Below, one piece after another: positions 8,447 through 17,195 of a stretch of 64,000 nucleotides of DNA; within the stretch, counting starts at the first letter, position 1, and each line of letters begins with the position of its first letter. Source of the stretch: Vibrio sp. CB1-14 (GTDB lineage: Bacteria > Pseudomonadota > Gammaproteobacteria > Enterobacterales > Vibrionaceae). Position numbers and translations under genes: made by a program. The notes under the pieces were generated by a model. The model saw only the letters and a program-made list of their open reading frames with translations, had not been told where the DNA came from and did no database searches. The stretch lies in contig NZ_CP115921.1 in assembly GCF_040412085.2 (NCBI RefSeq), positions 124,001 to 188,000 of the forward strand, read 5' to 3'.

Positions 8447-8726
8447 ATGCCTTCCACTTGAGCTGTCCATTCATCTCAAAATCTTGCTCAGCCACACATT
8501 GAAGAACCACTCCTTCAACATTGATTACCGCCCCTAATGAGTAAGCCTTATCATTGTAATAACAAACCCGTTTACCTAACTTAGAATCTGACAGTAGTAC
8601 CGCAGCACCGACATCCGAACCAGGCGTGGTAATGACTTTCGCCGATACTGTCGACGCCACCAGCGCGCCAACAATGGCGAGCATCACAACGCGTGTGGAT
8701 TTCCATTGTGAAATTGTTTTTTCCAT
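8430..8726 (-). CDS. Small exported protein, DUF1496-like
   Basis: The 98-residue product has a positively charged N terminus and a hydrophobic signal segment ending near residue 29 (STVSA), so it is probably periplasmic. The mature part has the pattern RVCYYNDKAYSLGAVI and later VVLQC, with one Cys in each, which could form a disulfide. This pattern resembles DUF1496 proteins of vibrios, whose function is unknown. It is transcribed alone, leftward. The ribosome site is weak. I am confident of an exported small protein and less sure of the family name. Confidence 0.65.
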   Translation of the reverse strand: MEKTISQWKSTRVVMLAIVGALVASTVSAKVITTPGSDVGAAVLLSDSKLGKRVCYYNDKAYSLGAVINVEGVVLQCVAEQDFEMNGQLKWKALKSEQ

Positions 8727-8818
8727 TGCAAACTACCTAACGTTTCCAAACTGACCATGTTCTAGACAGACTATATTTCGAAAATATTCTGTTGCCAATT
8801 ATAGCGAACCCAAACTGT

Positions 8819-9421
8819 ATGCTTCGATCCACCATTGCCCTTTTGTCTCTAGTGTTGCTAGCCTCAAACTCAAGTGCCATTGAGCTTGATTACTACAAAA
8901 TTCTCAACCATCTAGACAACTACGGCAATTTGGATCTACGCAATAAACCTTATACCAGCCTTCCCAATGGATTAGTGGTCAAAGGCAATCTGAATATCGC
9001 CAAAACACCGATAAAAATGATGCCGCAAAATCTCGAGATCAAAGGTAGCCTAGATGCTTCAGATAGTTTAGTGGAATTCATGCCAAGAGGAACCAAAATC
9101 ACAGGTTACGCCAACTTTTTAGGCAGCCAACTCAAAGCTTGGCCGCAAGGTGTTGTTCCTGGTGGGTACATCAACCTGGGTGATACACCCATTGAAAAAC
9201 TGCCTAACGGTATGCTGGTCAACGGAGACCTAAGTTTAGTTCGAACGCCTATTTCCGAACTTCCCGAAGGCATTGTTATCGAAGGCAACCTATATATTGG
9301 TGGCTCAAAGATCACTCAATTCCCCAAAACCATGACCGTCAATGGCAACATCTTTCTTGGCGGTAATGTGATTACACAGTGGCCGGACAATCTAACACTT
9401 GGTGGTGCGGTCGCACGCTAA
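8819..9421 (+). CDS. Exported protein with seven or more 20-residue solenoid repeats
   Basis: The ATG at 8819 gives a clean signal peptide (MLRSTIALLSLVLLASNSSA); a TTG at 8792 is possible but unneeded. After about 30 residues the mature protein consists of consecutive 20-residue repeats. Each follows the pattern (L/M/W/F)P-x-G/N-x-x-(V/I)-x-G-(N/S/D)-(L/I)-x-(I/L/A), then T/S-x-I-x-x. Seven copies run to the C terminus. The regular Pro at position 2 and Gly-Asn at about 9-10 suggest a short beta-solenoid or leucine-rich-like coil. No catalytic motif is visible. The terminator at 9463 closes the gene. I do not recognise a named family; a surface or periplasmic binding role is possible but unproven. 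Confidence 0.75.
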   Translation: MLRSTIALLSLVLLASNSSAIELDYYKILNHLDNYGNLDLRNKPYTSLPNGLVVKGNLNIAKTPIKMMPQNLEIKGSLDASDSLVEFMPRGTKITGYANFLGSQLKAWPQGVVPGGYINLGDTPIEKLPNGMLVNGDLSLVRTPISELPEGIVIEGNLYIGGSKITQFPKTMTVNGNIFLGGNVITQWPDNLTLGGAVAR

Positions 9422-9462
9422 GTTCAGATATCATGTTTAAACAGAGTCATGCTTAAACAGTA

Positions 9463-9500
9463 AACCGGAACAGTTGAAAAATCTGTTCCGGTTTTATTTT
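9463..9500 (+). terminator. Rho-independent terminator
   Basis: The 11-bp perfect stem AACCGGAACAG/CTGTTCCGGTT with a 9-base loop is followed by TTATTTT. It ends the solenoid-repeat gene and separates it from the small ORF and sgrR-like gene. Confidence 0.85.
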
Positions 9501-9549
9501 ATCTGCATTCTGTAATCTGTTGTCATCAACAGTAAACAGAGATACAAAC

Positions 9550-9738
9550 ATGGCTTTTTTCAACTACGTTGCAAACTACTTTCAATCAACCTATAAATAC
9601 GAAACCAATGACACACTACTAGCCAAGCTGTTCTACTTGTCTCCAGCTGAGCGCGCCGCACGTCTCAATGAACTCTTTGATACCGACGCCTTTTGGGGAC
9701 TAGAGTTAGGTATAGATAGCGATAAACAAGACAAATAA
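9550..9738 (+). CDS. Small hypothetical protein upstream of the sgrR-like gene
   Basis: This 62-residue ORF begins at the ATG at 9550 (MAFFNYVANYFQS); an in-frame TTG at 9520 is less likely. The product is rich in aromatic residues near the N terminus and has a helical AERAARLNELFDTD segment and an acidic tail. It has no signal peptide. It ends 25 bp before the sgrR-like gene in the same direction, so the two are probably co-transcribed. In enteric bacteria SgrR is partnered by the small RNA SgrS and the peptide SgrT. This ORF does not look like SgrT by sequence, and any functional analogy is speculation. Confidence 0.6.
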   Translation: MAFFNYVANYFQSTYKYETNDTLLAKLFYLSPAERAARLNELFDTDAFWGLELGIDSDKQDK

Positions 9739-9763
9739 CCGGAACATTTGTTAGCGGGCTGGC

Positions 9764-11376
9764 ATGATTAACAAACGTAAACTTGAGCTCTACGAAAACC
9801 TATTTAGACATCTAGGGCCTGGCGCTCACACTATCACCGTCTCTGCGATTGGGGAGACAATGAACTGCAGCGAGCGACATGCTCGAACACTACTCAAGCA
9901 GATGTCGGAGCGCGGCTGGCTTTGCTGGAAGCCAGCTCGAGGCCGAGGCTTGAAAGGTAGTCTTACCTGCCTGCTTGAGCCACTTCAAGCCTGCTATAAC
10001 GAAGTCGATATCGCAACTGAACAAGGCAAGTACGATGTTGCTCATAAGCTCATCGGCTTCAACGATCGTAATGTTGCTAGTGCGCTGAAGCAGTATCTCA
10101 CTCACGCAACCATCGAAAGCGAGAATACGGTGCATGCGCCATTTCATCGCAAGCTCAGCTGGTTACATCCTCACTATGCGATGGAGAGAACCGAGCGGCA
10201 TTTAATCCATGAAGTATTTCAAACCTTGGTGACCTCAAGTGAGAAAAAATTTACTGGTGAGTTAGCACACAGTTGGAACCATTGCCAATACTATCGCAGT
10301 TGGACATTTTACCTGCGTACTGGCGTTGTTTTTCATGATCAAACGCCACTCAGCGCGTTCGACGTGGTCGACGTGGTCGAAAGCCTTCAAGCTCTGGCAA
10401 CCTCTCCCTATTGGAGTCGTCTGTATGATCACATCGACTCTTCAGTGCAAACTCCCCCTATCAAATAACCATTGAGCTAACAGAGCCTGACCCTCACTTT
10501 CTTGCTCTCCTATGCCGCTCAGAAGCCGCTATTTTGCCCAAAAGTATGGTGCACCGAGCCGAAAGCGTATACAAACTCATTGGCTCCGGTGCATTTTCGG
10601 TCACTGTGAATTCAGAAAAATTGCTGCGTCTTACTCGGCACAGTCAATACTCTGGTAGCAATGCGCTGGTAGAACATATAGAGCTTTGGATTCATGAGGA
10701 ATGGGCGAAAGATAAAAAATGTGCAGAAAACTTTTTCTTTCTTAACGACGAGGAGGAAACCTATAAAGTCGCCACCGCCGATATTGGTTACTTCTTTTTA
10801 TTGCTCAACCACACAGAGCTTCAAAATACCAACTTCAAACATCAGTTAGAGTCACTGTTCTCTGAAGAGCAGTCCTCAGCACTGTGCTCGTCTCTGCCAA
10901 TCGAATTTAGCTATGAAAACAACAACGAAAATCGTACCTTCGCCAAAAAACTTAAAGAAGGTCTAACGCTTGGCGGCTCGCAAGGGCACGGAACGCAAGT
11001 TATCTACGGGCATCCTAAGACTAACCAAGCACTCTCTATTGGTGGCATCCGATTAGAAGGAGACCGAGCTACCAGTCTGTTTGCCTTCTTCAAGCTCTAC
11101 CCATACTGGCACAGCAATCTTAATTGGAAACAGCAAGATAAGTTGAGTAAGGCGCTAAGCACAGTAAGGCATGCGCACAACTCGACAGAAAGAGAGCGGC
11201 TCTTAGATGAACTACTGGTATGGCTATATCAAGACAACGTACTTGCAATCATCAAATCCGAAGACTTAACCCTAACCATCCCCTCTCGGATTCGCGGTGT
11301 GGAAATCAATTCCATCGGTTGGTGTAACTTTTCAAGGCTGTGGATCCAGCAAAAACCGAGCTCCACTGGCGCTTAA
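9764..11376 (+). pseudogene. SgrR-like transcriptional regulator, frameshifted
   Basis: SgrR-type proteins have an N-terminal winged helix that binds DNA and a C-terminal domain like solute-binding protein family 5. They activate the response to sugar-phosphate stress in enteric bacteria. The first 230 residues (9764 to about 10450) show the HTH (ITVSAIGETMNCSERHARTLLKQM) and the start of the binding-protein domain. The frame then runs into TAA at 10466-10468. The matching continuation (YQITIELTEPDPHFLALL) lies in another frame from about 10455 and runs to 11376. A run of five C at 10453-10457 would need a sixth to restore the frame, so this looks like a homopolymer deletion. It could be a real mutation, phase variation or a sequencing error. 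Confidence 0.8.
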
Positions 11377-11394
11377 CACCTAGTATCGTGCTCA

Positions 11395-12294
11395 TTAAAA
11401 GTAGTGCGAAATCGCAAGGTAGCGTGTACGAATATGCTCGATTAGCAATCTCACTTTATTTGGAGGCTGACGGGTAAATGGATAGACAGCGTAAATACCC
11501 AGCCTCTTGCCCACTTGATCCGGGAAAATATCCACCAGCTGGCCATTGCGTATATCGTGATATACCAAACATCTTGGTACATAAGCGATACCATGTCCTC
11601 CCAGAGCAGCCTTGCGAAGTGCAGTCGCATTATCGGTAGAGAAAGAGCCTGACACGCGTACGATATAGTTGCCTTTGCTTCCTTTGAACTCCCACTCCGA
11701 CGCCCCCGTCGTCTGATAGGCGTATTGTAAACAGTTATGCTCAGTCAGATCCTCAGGCTCTAGTGGCTTGCGGTTTTTCGCAATATAAGATGGAGATGCG
11801 CACACCACCCACTGGGAGTCCAGAATATGGCGCGCAATCAGACTTGAGTCTTCCAAATAGCCGGTACGGATGACTAAGTCATATCCGCCATCAACAAGAT
11901 CGACAAAGCGGTTGTCCAATGACATATCGACCGAAAGACCCGGATGCATATTGCAAAACTCAGCCACAGCATCGGCCAAAATGAGGTCTCCCGAGATGGT
12001 TGGTACCGACATTTTGATGTGACCACTGACGTTTTCACCAAATCCCGACACCGATTCCATTGCTTCTTGGGTGGCTTGCTTCACATTTTTAGCGCCGTGG
12101 ACTAGCGCCTTACCTGCTTCAGTTAGCGTTAATTTGCGCGTTGTTCGATATAATAATTGAACCCCTAACTCTTCCTCAAGCCTTGCAATTCGTTTGCTAA
12201 CTACTGAATTTGTAAGGTTATTTTGCTCAGCAACACGACTGAACGCCCCAGTTTCTACTACCTGATAAAACAGGATCAAATCGTCTGCACGCAT
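11395..12294 (-). CDS. LysR-family transcriptional regulator, divergent from lldP
   Basis: This 299-residue protein is a typical LysR regulator. It has an N-terminal winged helix (about residues 1-60, with [26 protein letters not shown]) and an effector-binding domain from about residue 90. The subgroup with [22 protein letters not shown] is like DsdC/AaeR-style CrgA regulators. It converges on the sgrR-like gene and diverges from lldP. The 167-bp gap holds a perfect palindrome at 12313-12335. By position it is a candidate regulator of the lactate genes, but enteric lactate operons use the GntR-type LldR, so this assignment is an inference. Confidence 0.85.
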   Translation of the reverse strand: MRADDLILFYQVVETGAFSRVAEQNNLTNSVVSKRIARLEEELGVQLLYRTTRKLTLTEAGKALVHGAKNVKQATQEAMESVSGFGENVSGHIKMSVPTISGDLILADAVAEFCNMHPGLSVDMSLDNRFVDLVDGGYDLVIRTGYLEDSSLIARHILDSQWVVCASPSYIAKNRKPLEPEDLTEHNCLQYAYQTTGASEWEFKGSKGNYIVRVSGSFSTDNATALRKAALGGHGIAYVPRCLVYHDIRNGQLVDIFPDQVGKRLGIYAVYPFTRQPPNKVRLLIEHIRTRYLAISHYF

Positions 12295-12312
12295 ACTTTT
12301 ATGTCATTTTTG

Positions 12313-12335
12313 GAAATAATCATTTTCATTATTTC
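12313..12335. promoter_or_regulatory. Perfect palindrome between the LysR gene and lldP
   Basis: Arms GAAATAAT (12313-12320) and ATTATTTC (12328-12335) flank the 7-bp CATTTTC. The site is 19 bp from the LysR start and 127 bp from lldP. It could be the LysR operator. It also resembles an AT-rich Fur-type box, and the two cannot be told apart from sequence alone. Confidence 0.5.
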
Positions 12336-12461
12336 TCTATATCACCAAAAAAGAAAGGGATAAATTTACCCCACCTTAACAACCCTATTACAAAAATAAT
12401 AAGCACGACGCGGCTGACTCACTCAACACCAACAGTCAGCCAAGACAAAAGGAAGTCGCTA

Positions 12462-14153
12462 ATGTCTGAAACTTTACTTGCCCTTGTTGCCTTTTCTCCC
12501 ATTTTGGTTGCAGCCATACTTCTGGTGGGATTGAATTGGCCAGCCAAAAAAGCCATGCCTGTTGCGTTTGGCCTAACCGTAGTCATCGCCCTATTCACTT
12601 GGGACATGTCCGTTACCCGTGTTTTAGCGTCCATTTTCCAAGGATTCGGCATCACCGTTGCCATACTTTGGATTGTGTTTGGCGCCATCTTCTTGCTCAA
12701 CACACTGAAACACACTGGCGCTATTACAACGATTCGTAATGGCTTTACCGATATTTCACCTGACCGCCGCGTTCAAGCCATCATCATCGCTTGGTGTTTC
12801 GGGTCTTTCATCGAAGGCGCATCCGGCTTTGGCACGCCTGCAGCGATAGCAGCACCTCTGCTAGTTGCGATTGGCTTTCCTGCCCTAGCCGCGGTTTTGA
12901 TGGGTATGATGATTCAATCAACCCCGGTCTCTTTTGGCGCGGTTGGCACTCCAATCATCGTTGGTGTAAACAAGGGTTTAGATACGCATAACATCAGCGA
13001 ATCATTGGTTTCCCAAGGTGCGTCGTGGGATCTCTACCTACAGCAAATCACCGCTAACGTTGCCATTATTCATGCCTGTGTGGGTACGCTGATGCCGGTA
13101 CTTATGGCGATGATGCTGACTCGCTTTTTTGGTAAAAACCGCAGTTGGACTGAAGGTCTAGATATCCTTCCTTTCGCACTCTTTGCTGGTGTTGCATTTA
13201 CCGTTCCCTACGCACTAACAGGCGTGCTACTGGGTCCTGAGTTCCCTTCACTGATTGGTGGTCTGGTTGGCCTTGCGATCGTCGTCAGCGCAGCCAAACG
13301 TGGTTTTCTCGTTCCCAAATCAAAGTGGGACTTTGAAAGCGAAAATAAGTGGCCAGCAGAATGGCTTGGCTCGCTAAAAATGGATCTTAAGCAAAATGCC
13401 GGCAAACCGATGTCAATGACAGTGGCATGGCTACCCTATGTTTTACTGGCCGTTATCCTTGTCGCAAGCCGAGTAAGCAGCGAGTTCAAGGGTTTCCTAA
13501 CCAGTGTAAGCCTGTCATTCGGTAATATTCTTGGAGAGACGGGTATTAGTACGGCCATTCAGCCCCTTTATCTGCCAGGAGGGATTTTAGTCTTCGTTGC
13601 TATCCTTGCGGTCATCATTCAATCGCGCTCTGCAAAACCATTAGTCGAAGCGTTTGGTGAATCGAGTAAGACACTGATTGGTGCAGGCTTTGTTCTCGTG
13701 TTCACCATTCCTATGGTTCGTATCTTTATTAACTCCGGTGTTAACGGCGCTGATCTCGCAAGCATGCCAGTAACCACAGCGAATTTTGCTTCCGCTCTAG
13801 TTGGTGAAGCCTTCCCAGCCTTGAGTGCGACCATTGGCGCGCTCGGTGCCTTTATCGCAGGCTCTAACACTGTCTCGAACATGATGTTTAGTCAGTTCCA
13901 ATTTGAAGTGGCTCAGACACTGACTATTTCAACGACCGCTGTGATTGCCTTACAAGCCGTTGGCGCTGCTGCGGGTAACATGATTGCTATTCACAACGTC
14001 GTCGCAGCCTCTGCCACGGTGGGACTACTCGGCCGTGAAGGTCTGACGTTGCGAAAAACCATTATCCCTACGTTCTACTACCTAGTTGTCACTGGCCTTA
14101 TCGGACTGGCAATGGTGTACGGTTTTCATGTGACCGATGCACTCATAAACTGA
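12462..14153 (+). CDS. lldP: L-lactate permease LldP
   Basis: LldP imports lactate with protons across the inner membrane. The 563-residue protein is the usual family length, with about 12-14 hydrophobic helices. It shows the conserved loops [19 protein letters not shown] near residue 110, [16 protein letters not shown] near 155, and [14 protein letters not shown] near 470. The start ATG at 12462 follows a good AAGGAAG ribosome site. A nested hairpin with a T-run (14172-14234) separates it from lldE, so the oxidation genes may be partly independent. It supplies substrate for LldEFG and the D-lactate dehydrogenase. Confidence 0.94.
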   Translation: MSETLLALVAFSPILVAAILLVGLNWPAKKAMPVAFGLTVVIALFTWDMSVTRVLASIFQGFGITVAILWIVFGAIFLLNTLKHTGAITTIRNGFTDISPDRRVQAIIIAWCFGSFIEGASGFGTPAAIAAPLLVAIGFPALAAVLMGMMIQSTPVSFGAVGTPIIVGVNKGLDTHNISESLVSQGASWDLYLQQITANVAIIHACVGTLMPVLMAMMLTRFFGKNRSWTEGLDILPFALFAGVAFTVPYALTGVLLGPEFPSLIGGLVGLAIVVSAAKRGFLVPKSKWDFESENKWPAEWLGSLKMDLKQNAGKPMSMTVAWLPYVLLAVILVASRVSSEFKGFLTSVSLSFGNILGETGISTAIQPLYLPGGILVFVAILAVIIQSRSAKPLVEAFGESSKTLIGAGFVLVFTIPMVRIFINSGVNGADLASMPVTTANFASALVGEAFPALSATIGALGAFIAGSNTVSNMMFSQFQFEVAQTLTISTTAVIALQAVGAAAGNMIAIHNVVAASATVGLLGREGLTLRKTIIPTFYYLVVTGLIGLAMVYGFHVTDALIN

Positions 14154-14171
14154 TTTAGGTTTTAGTCAAAG

Positions 14172-14234
14172 GCGCACTTGCCGACTATCGGCAAAGTTGT
14201 GAAACACTTCAAGAAGGTAAGTGCGCTTATTTTT
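14172..14234 (+). terminator. Nested hairpin with T-run after lldP
   Basis: The outer stem GCGCACTT (14172-14179)/AAGTGCGC (14219-14226) encloses a perfect inner hairpin TTGCCGA-CTA-TCGGCAA (14178-14194; two bases shared with the outer arm). TTATTTTT follows. It probably ends or attenuates the lldP transcript before lldE. The shared bases mean the inner and outer folds compete slightly. Confidence 0.7.
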
Positions 14235-14303
14235 CATAACCTTACAACTAGTCTATATAAAAATATGAACCCATAAAAATGGGTCTAGTGCTGGAGCAAT
14301 ACA

Positions 14304-15062
14304 ATGCGAATCTATCCCTCAAAACCGAGCAAGGTCTACTTCTATGCCACCTGCCTAGTAGACGTATTTGACCCCAAAGCAGGCTTAGATGCCATGACCC
14401 TTTTAGAGCAACAAGGCATTGAAGTTGAGTTCGTCGAAAAACAGACCTGTTGCGGACAACCTGCCTATACATCGGGCTATGAATCAGAAGCTAAACAGGT
14501 TGCAAAAAGCCAGATGGATCTGTTTCCTGAAGAGTATCCGATTATTGTTCTGTCTGGTTCGTGTGGTGGCATGATGCATCACCATTATCGCCGCCTATTT
14601 AAGGGGGATAACAATCAAGCTCAAGTCGATAAGTTCTGCGACAGAGTGTTTGAACTTACCGAGTTTCTCGTTAATGTCTGTCGCGTCAAACTTGACGACA
14701 AAGGCCAACCAACAAGCGTTGTTATACACACCTCCTGCGCGGCAAGACGTGAAATGAACGTCCACGTCACGGCGACCGAACTACTGAGTCAGCTCTCCAA
14801 TGTCGAGCTTCGTATGCAAGACTATGAAAGCGAGTGTTGTGGCTTTGGTGGTAGTTTCTCTGTACGCCACCCGAATATCTCCGAAGCGATGGTGAAAGAC
14901 AAAACTCACCATATCGAAGCGACCCAATCCGATACGCTGGTGAGTGCTGACTGGGGATGCCTTCTCAACATCAATGGCGCGTTTGAATATCAAGGAAAGC
15001 CCATCAAAGGGCGTCATCTAGCCTCATTTCTTCTTGAGCGAACACAGGAGAATGCACAATGA
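14304..15062 (+). CDS. lldE: L-lactate oxidation Fe-S protein LldE (LutA)
   Basis: LldE is one of three subunits of the flavin-independent L-lactate dehydrogenase (LldEFG, LutABC in Bacillus) that oxidises L-lactate to pyruvate and feeds electrons to the membrane chain. The 252-residue product has two cysteine-rich CCG domains, with CCGQPAYTSGY near residue 49 and CCGFGGSFSV near residue 179. Upstream Cys residues in each half (for example SGSCGGMMHH near 90) complete the motif. The ATG at 14304 has GGAG 8 bp upstream. It overlaps lldF by 4 bp (ATGA), so the operon is translationally coupled. Confidence 0.94.
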   Translation: MRIYPSKPSKVYFYATCLVDVFDPKAGLDAMTLLEQQGIEVEFVEKQTCCGQPAYTSGYESEAKQVAKSQMDLFPEEYPIIVLSGSCGGMMHHHYRRLFKGDNNQAQVDKFCDRVFELTEFLVNVCRVKLDDKGQPTSVVIHTSCAARREMNVHVTATELLSQLSNVELRMQDYESECCGFGGSFSVRHPNISEAMVKDKTHHIEATQSDTLVSADWGCLLNINGAFEYQGKPIKGRHLASFLLERTQENAQ

Positions 15063-16495
15063 GCCAAACTCCTGAACAGTTCCACCAGCTAGCCAAAAAT
15101 GCCTTAGGTGATAAACAGCTCAGAGCAAACTTTCGTGGTGCGATGGATTATCTGCGTGATAAGCGTAAAACAGCATTTAGTGACGAAAAGGAAGAGAAGC
15201 AGATAAGAGATCTTGCCGAATCCATCCGCCAACGCTGCCTAAGCAAGTTACCAGAACTTCTCGAACAGTTGGAATTCAATTGCTACAAAAATGGCATTCA
15301 AGTTCATTGGGCAGAAAACCCAGAACAAGCGAATGCCATCATTGCCGCTATTGCTGATGAGCACGATGCCAAACAAATCATCAAAGGCAAATCCATGGTG
15401 AGCGAAGAGATCGAGATGAACCATGAGATGGCGAAACTCGGTATTGAATGCTTAGAAAGTGATATGGGCGAATACATCGTTCAACTCGATGGCGACAAGC
15501 CCTCTCACATAATCATGCCAGCGATTCACAAAAATAAGCAGGAAGTAAGTGACACCTTTGAGCAACATCTCGATGGCTTCAAACCTACCACAGATGTAGA
15601 TAGCCTGATTCAAACCGGCCGCACCCGTCTGAGACAAAAATTCTTCGAAGCCGATATTGGTTTATCCGGTGTCAACCTTGCCGTTGCAGAAACCGGCACG
15701 CTGTGTCTAGTTGAAAACGAGGGCAACGGCCGCATGTCGACAACGGTACCAAACGTGCACATTGCCATCACCGGTATCGAGAAAGTCGTTGAGTTTTTGT
15801 CTGATGTACCACCGCTTTACAGCGCGTTAACTCGCTCTGCGACTGGGCAAGCCATCACCACTTACTTCAACATGATCACCTCTCCTCGCAAAAACGGTGA
15901 GAAAGACGGCCCGCAAGAAGTGCATCTAATTTTGCTCGACAACGGACGTAGTCAAGCGTACCACGATGAAGAGCTTCGCAAGACTCTACAATGTATTCGC
16001 TGCGGCGCATGTATGAACCACTGCCCTGTCTACACCAAAATTGGCGGTCATGCTTATGGCACAGTTTACCCTGGCCCTATTGGCAAAATTATCTCGCCTC
16101 ATTTACTGGGTATAGATAAAACCAAAGACCTTGTTACCGCTTCTAGCCTCTGCGGTGCATGTGGCGAGGTTTGCCCAGTACGAATTCCGATACCGGACAT
16201 GCTGCTTCGCCTACGTAAAGAAGCCAAAAACAAAGCGGAAAAAGAAACACTAGCACTGAAAGGGCAAAACGCCGCCAGCAGTGGTCTTGAAACCGCGGCA
16301 ATGAAAGGGTTCGCGCTCGCAGCAAGTAATCCAAACTTGTATCACACAGGCACTTACATGGCGACCAAGCTGCAAAATCTTATCCCGGATAAACTCGGCG
16401 CTTGGACACAATGTCGTACCAGCCCAAAACCGGCTAAGAAAACCTTACACCAGATCATGGCTGAACGCAGCAAAGCCAAAAGCGATAAGCAGTAG
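15059..16495 (+). CDS. lldF: L-lactate oxidation Fe-S protein LldF (LutB)
   Basis: LldF is the ferredoxin-like electron-transfer subunit of the L-lactate oxidation complex. The 478-residue product has an N-terminal LUD domain (about residues 60-300, with AVAETGTLCLVENEGNGRM). Two 4Fe-4S motifs follow: CIRCGACMNHCP near residue 312 and CGACGEVCP near residue 365. A Lys-rich C-terminal domain completes it. It overlaps lldE by 4 bp and is 13 bp before lldG. All cluster cysteines are present. Confidence 0.94.
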   Translation: MSQTPEQFHQLAKNALGDKQLRANFRGAMDYLRDKRKTAFSDEKEEKQIRDLAESIRQRCLSKLPELLEQLEFNCYKNGIQVHWAENPEQANAIIAAIADEHDAKQIIKGKSMVSEEIEMNHEMAKLGIECLESDMGEYIVQLDGDKPSHIIMPAIHKNKQEVSDTFEQHLDGFKPTTDVDSLIQTGRTRLRQKFFEADIGLSGVNLAVAETGTLCLVENEGNGRMSTTVPNVHIAITGIEKVVEFLSDVPPLYSALTRSATGQAITTYFNMITSPRKNGEKDGPQEVHLILLDNGRSQAYHDEELRKTLQCIRCGACMNHCPVYTKIGGHAYGTVYPGPIGKIISPHLLGIDKTKDLVTASSLCGACGEVCPVRIPIPDMLLRLRKEAKNKAEKETLALKGQNAASSGLETAAMKGFALAASNPNLYHTGTYMATKLQNLIPDKLGAWTQCRTSPKPAKKTLHQIMAERSKAKSDKQ

Positions 16496-16508
16496 CGAGG
16501 AAACCAAG

Positions 16509-17174
16509 ATGGACACTAGACTTGCCAAAGACACTATTCTTGGCCGACTCAAACAAGCTAAACGCACCCCAAAGTCAGCGGAAGAATTAGCGTTTTATCC
16601 TTGGGGTAGTCATCCAGATATCACTATTGATGACAAAGCGAAGCGCTTTGTCGACATGATGAGCGCCAATCATGCAGATGTTCGCACAATACAGCGCTCT
16701 GAACTTACCCAAGCCCTACGTGATGTGATGAACAGTTACGGCTTCAATCGCGTTGCCATAGGGACAGCAGGAGAATTCATCCGCGATTTCGAAGCTGCCG
16801 CTCAAGATAAACAAGTGACGTCATTCAACCAGAAAATCGAAGCCTGGAAAGCCGAGCTTTTTAGCGATATTGATGTCGGCATCACCCACACGCTAGGCGG
16901 TATTGCAGACACAGGCGCACTGGTACTGTGGCCAAACGAGCACGAGCCGCGTACCTTATCTCTAGTGCCACCAAGTCACATAGCAGTCGTCAAAAAGTCA
17001 GCGCTTTACGGACACTTTCTGCAAGTGATGCAAGAGAACAATTGGGATCATTACATGCCGACCAATGCGCTTTTAATCTCTGGCCCCTCGAAAACCGCGG
17101 ACATTCAACAAACGCTCGCCTACGGCGCCCATGACCCGAGTCAGTTGATCGTACTGTTATTGGAAGACGAATAA
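16509..17174 (+). CDS. lldG: L-lactate oxidation protein LldG (LutC, LUD domain)
   Basis: LldG is the third component of the LldEFG L-lactate oxidation system. The 221-residue product is a single LUD-domain protein (formerly DUF162), with the pattern VGITHTLGGIADTGALVLWP near residue 120 and the SLVPPSHIAVVK strand after it. It carries no Fe-S cysteines, as expected. A GAGGAAACC ribosome site lies just before the ATG. It is 13 bp after lldF and 21 bp before the large D-lactate dehydrogenase gene, in one operon. Confidence 0.92.
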   Translation: MDTRLAKDTILGRLKQAKRTPKSAEELAFYPWGSHPDITIDDKAKRFVDMMSANHADVRTIQRSELTQALRDVMNSYGFNRVAIGTAGEFIRDFEAAAQDKQVTSFNQKIEAWKAELFSDIDVGITHTLGGIADTGALVLWPNEHEPRTLSLVPPSHIAVVKKSALYGHFLQVMQENNWDHYMPTNALLISGPSKTADIQQTLAYGAHDPSQLIVLLLEDE

Positions 17175-17195
17175 GAACTTATAAAGGACACCAAG

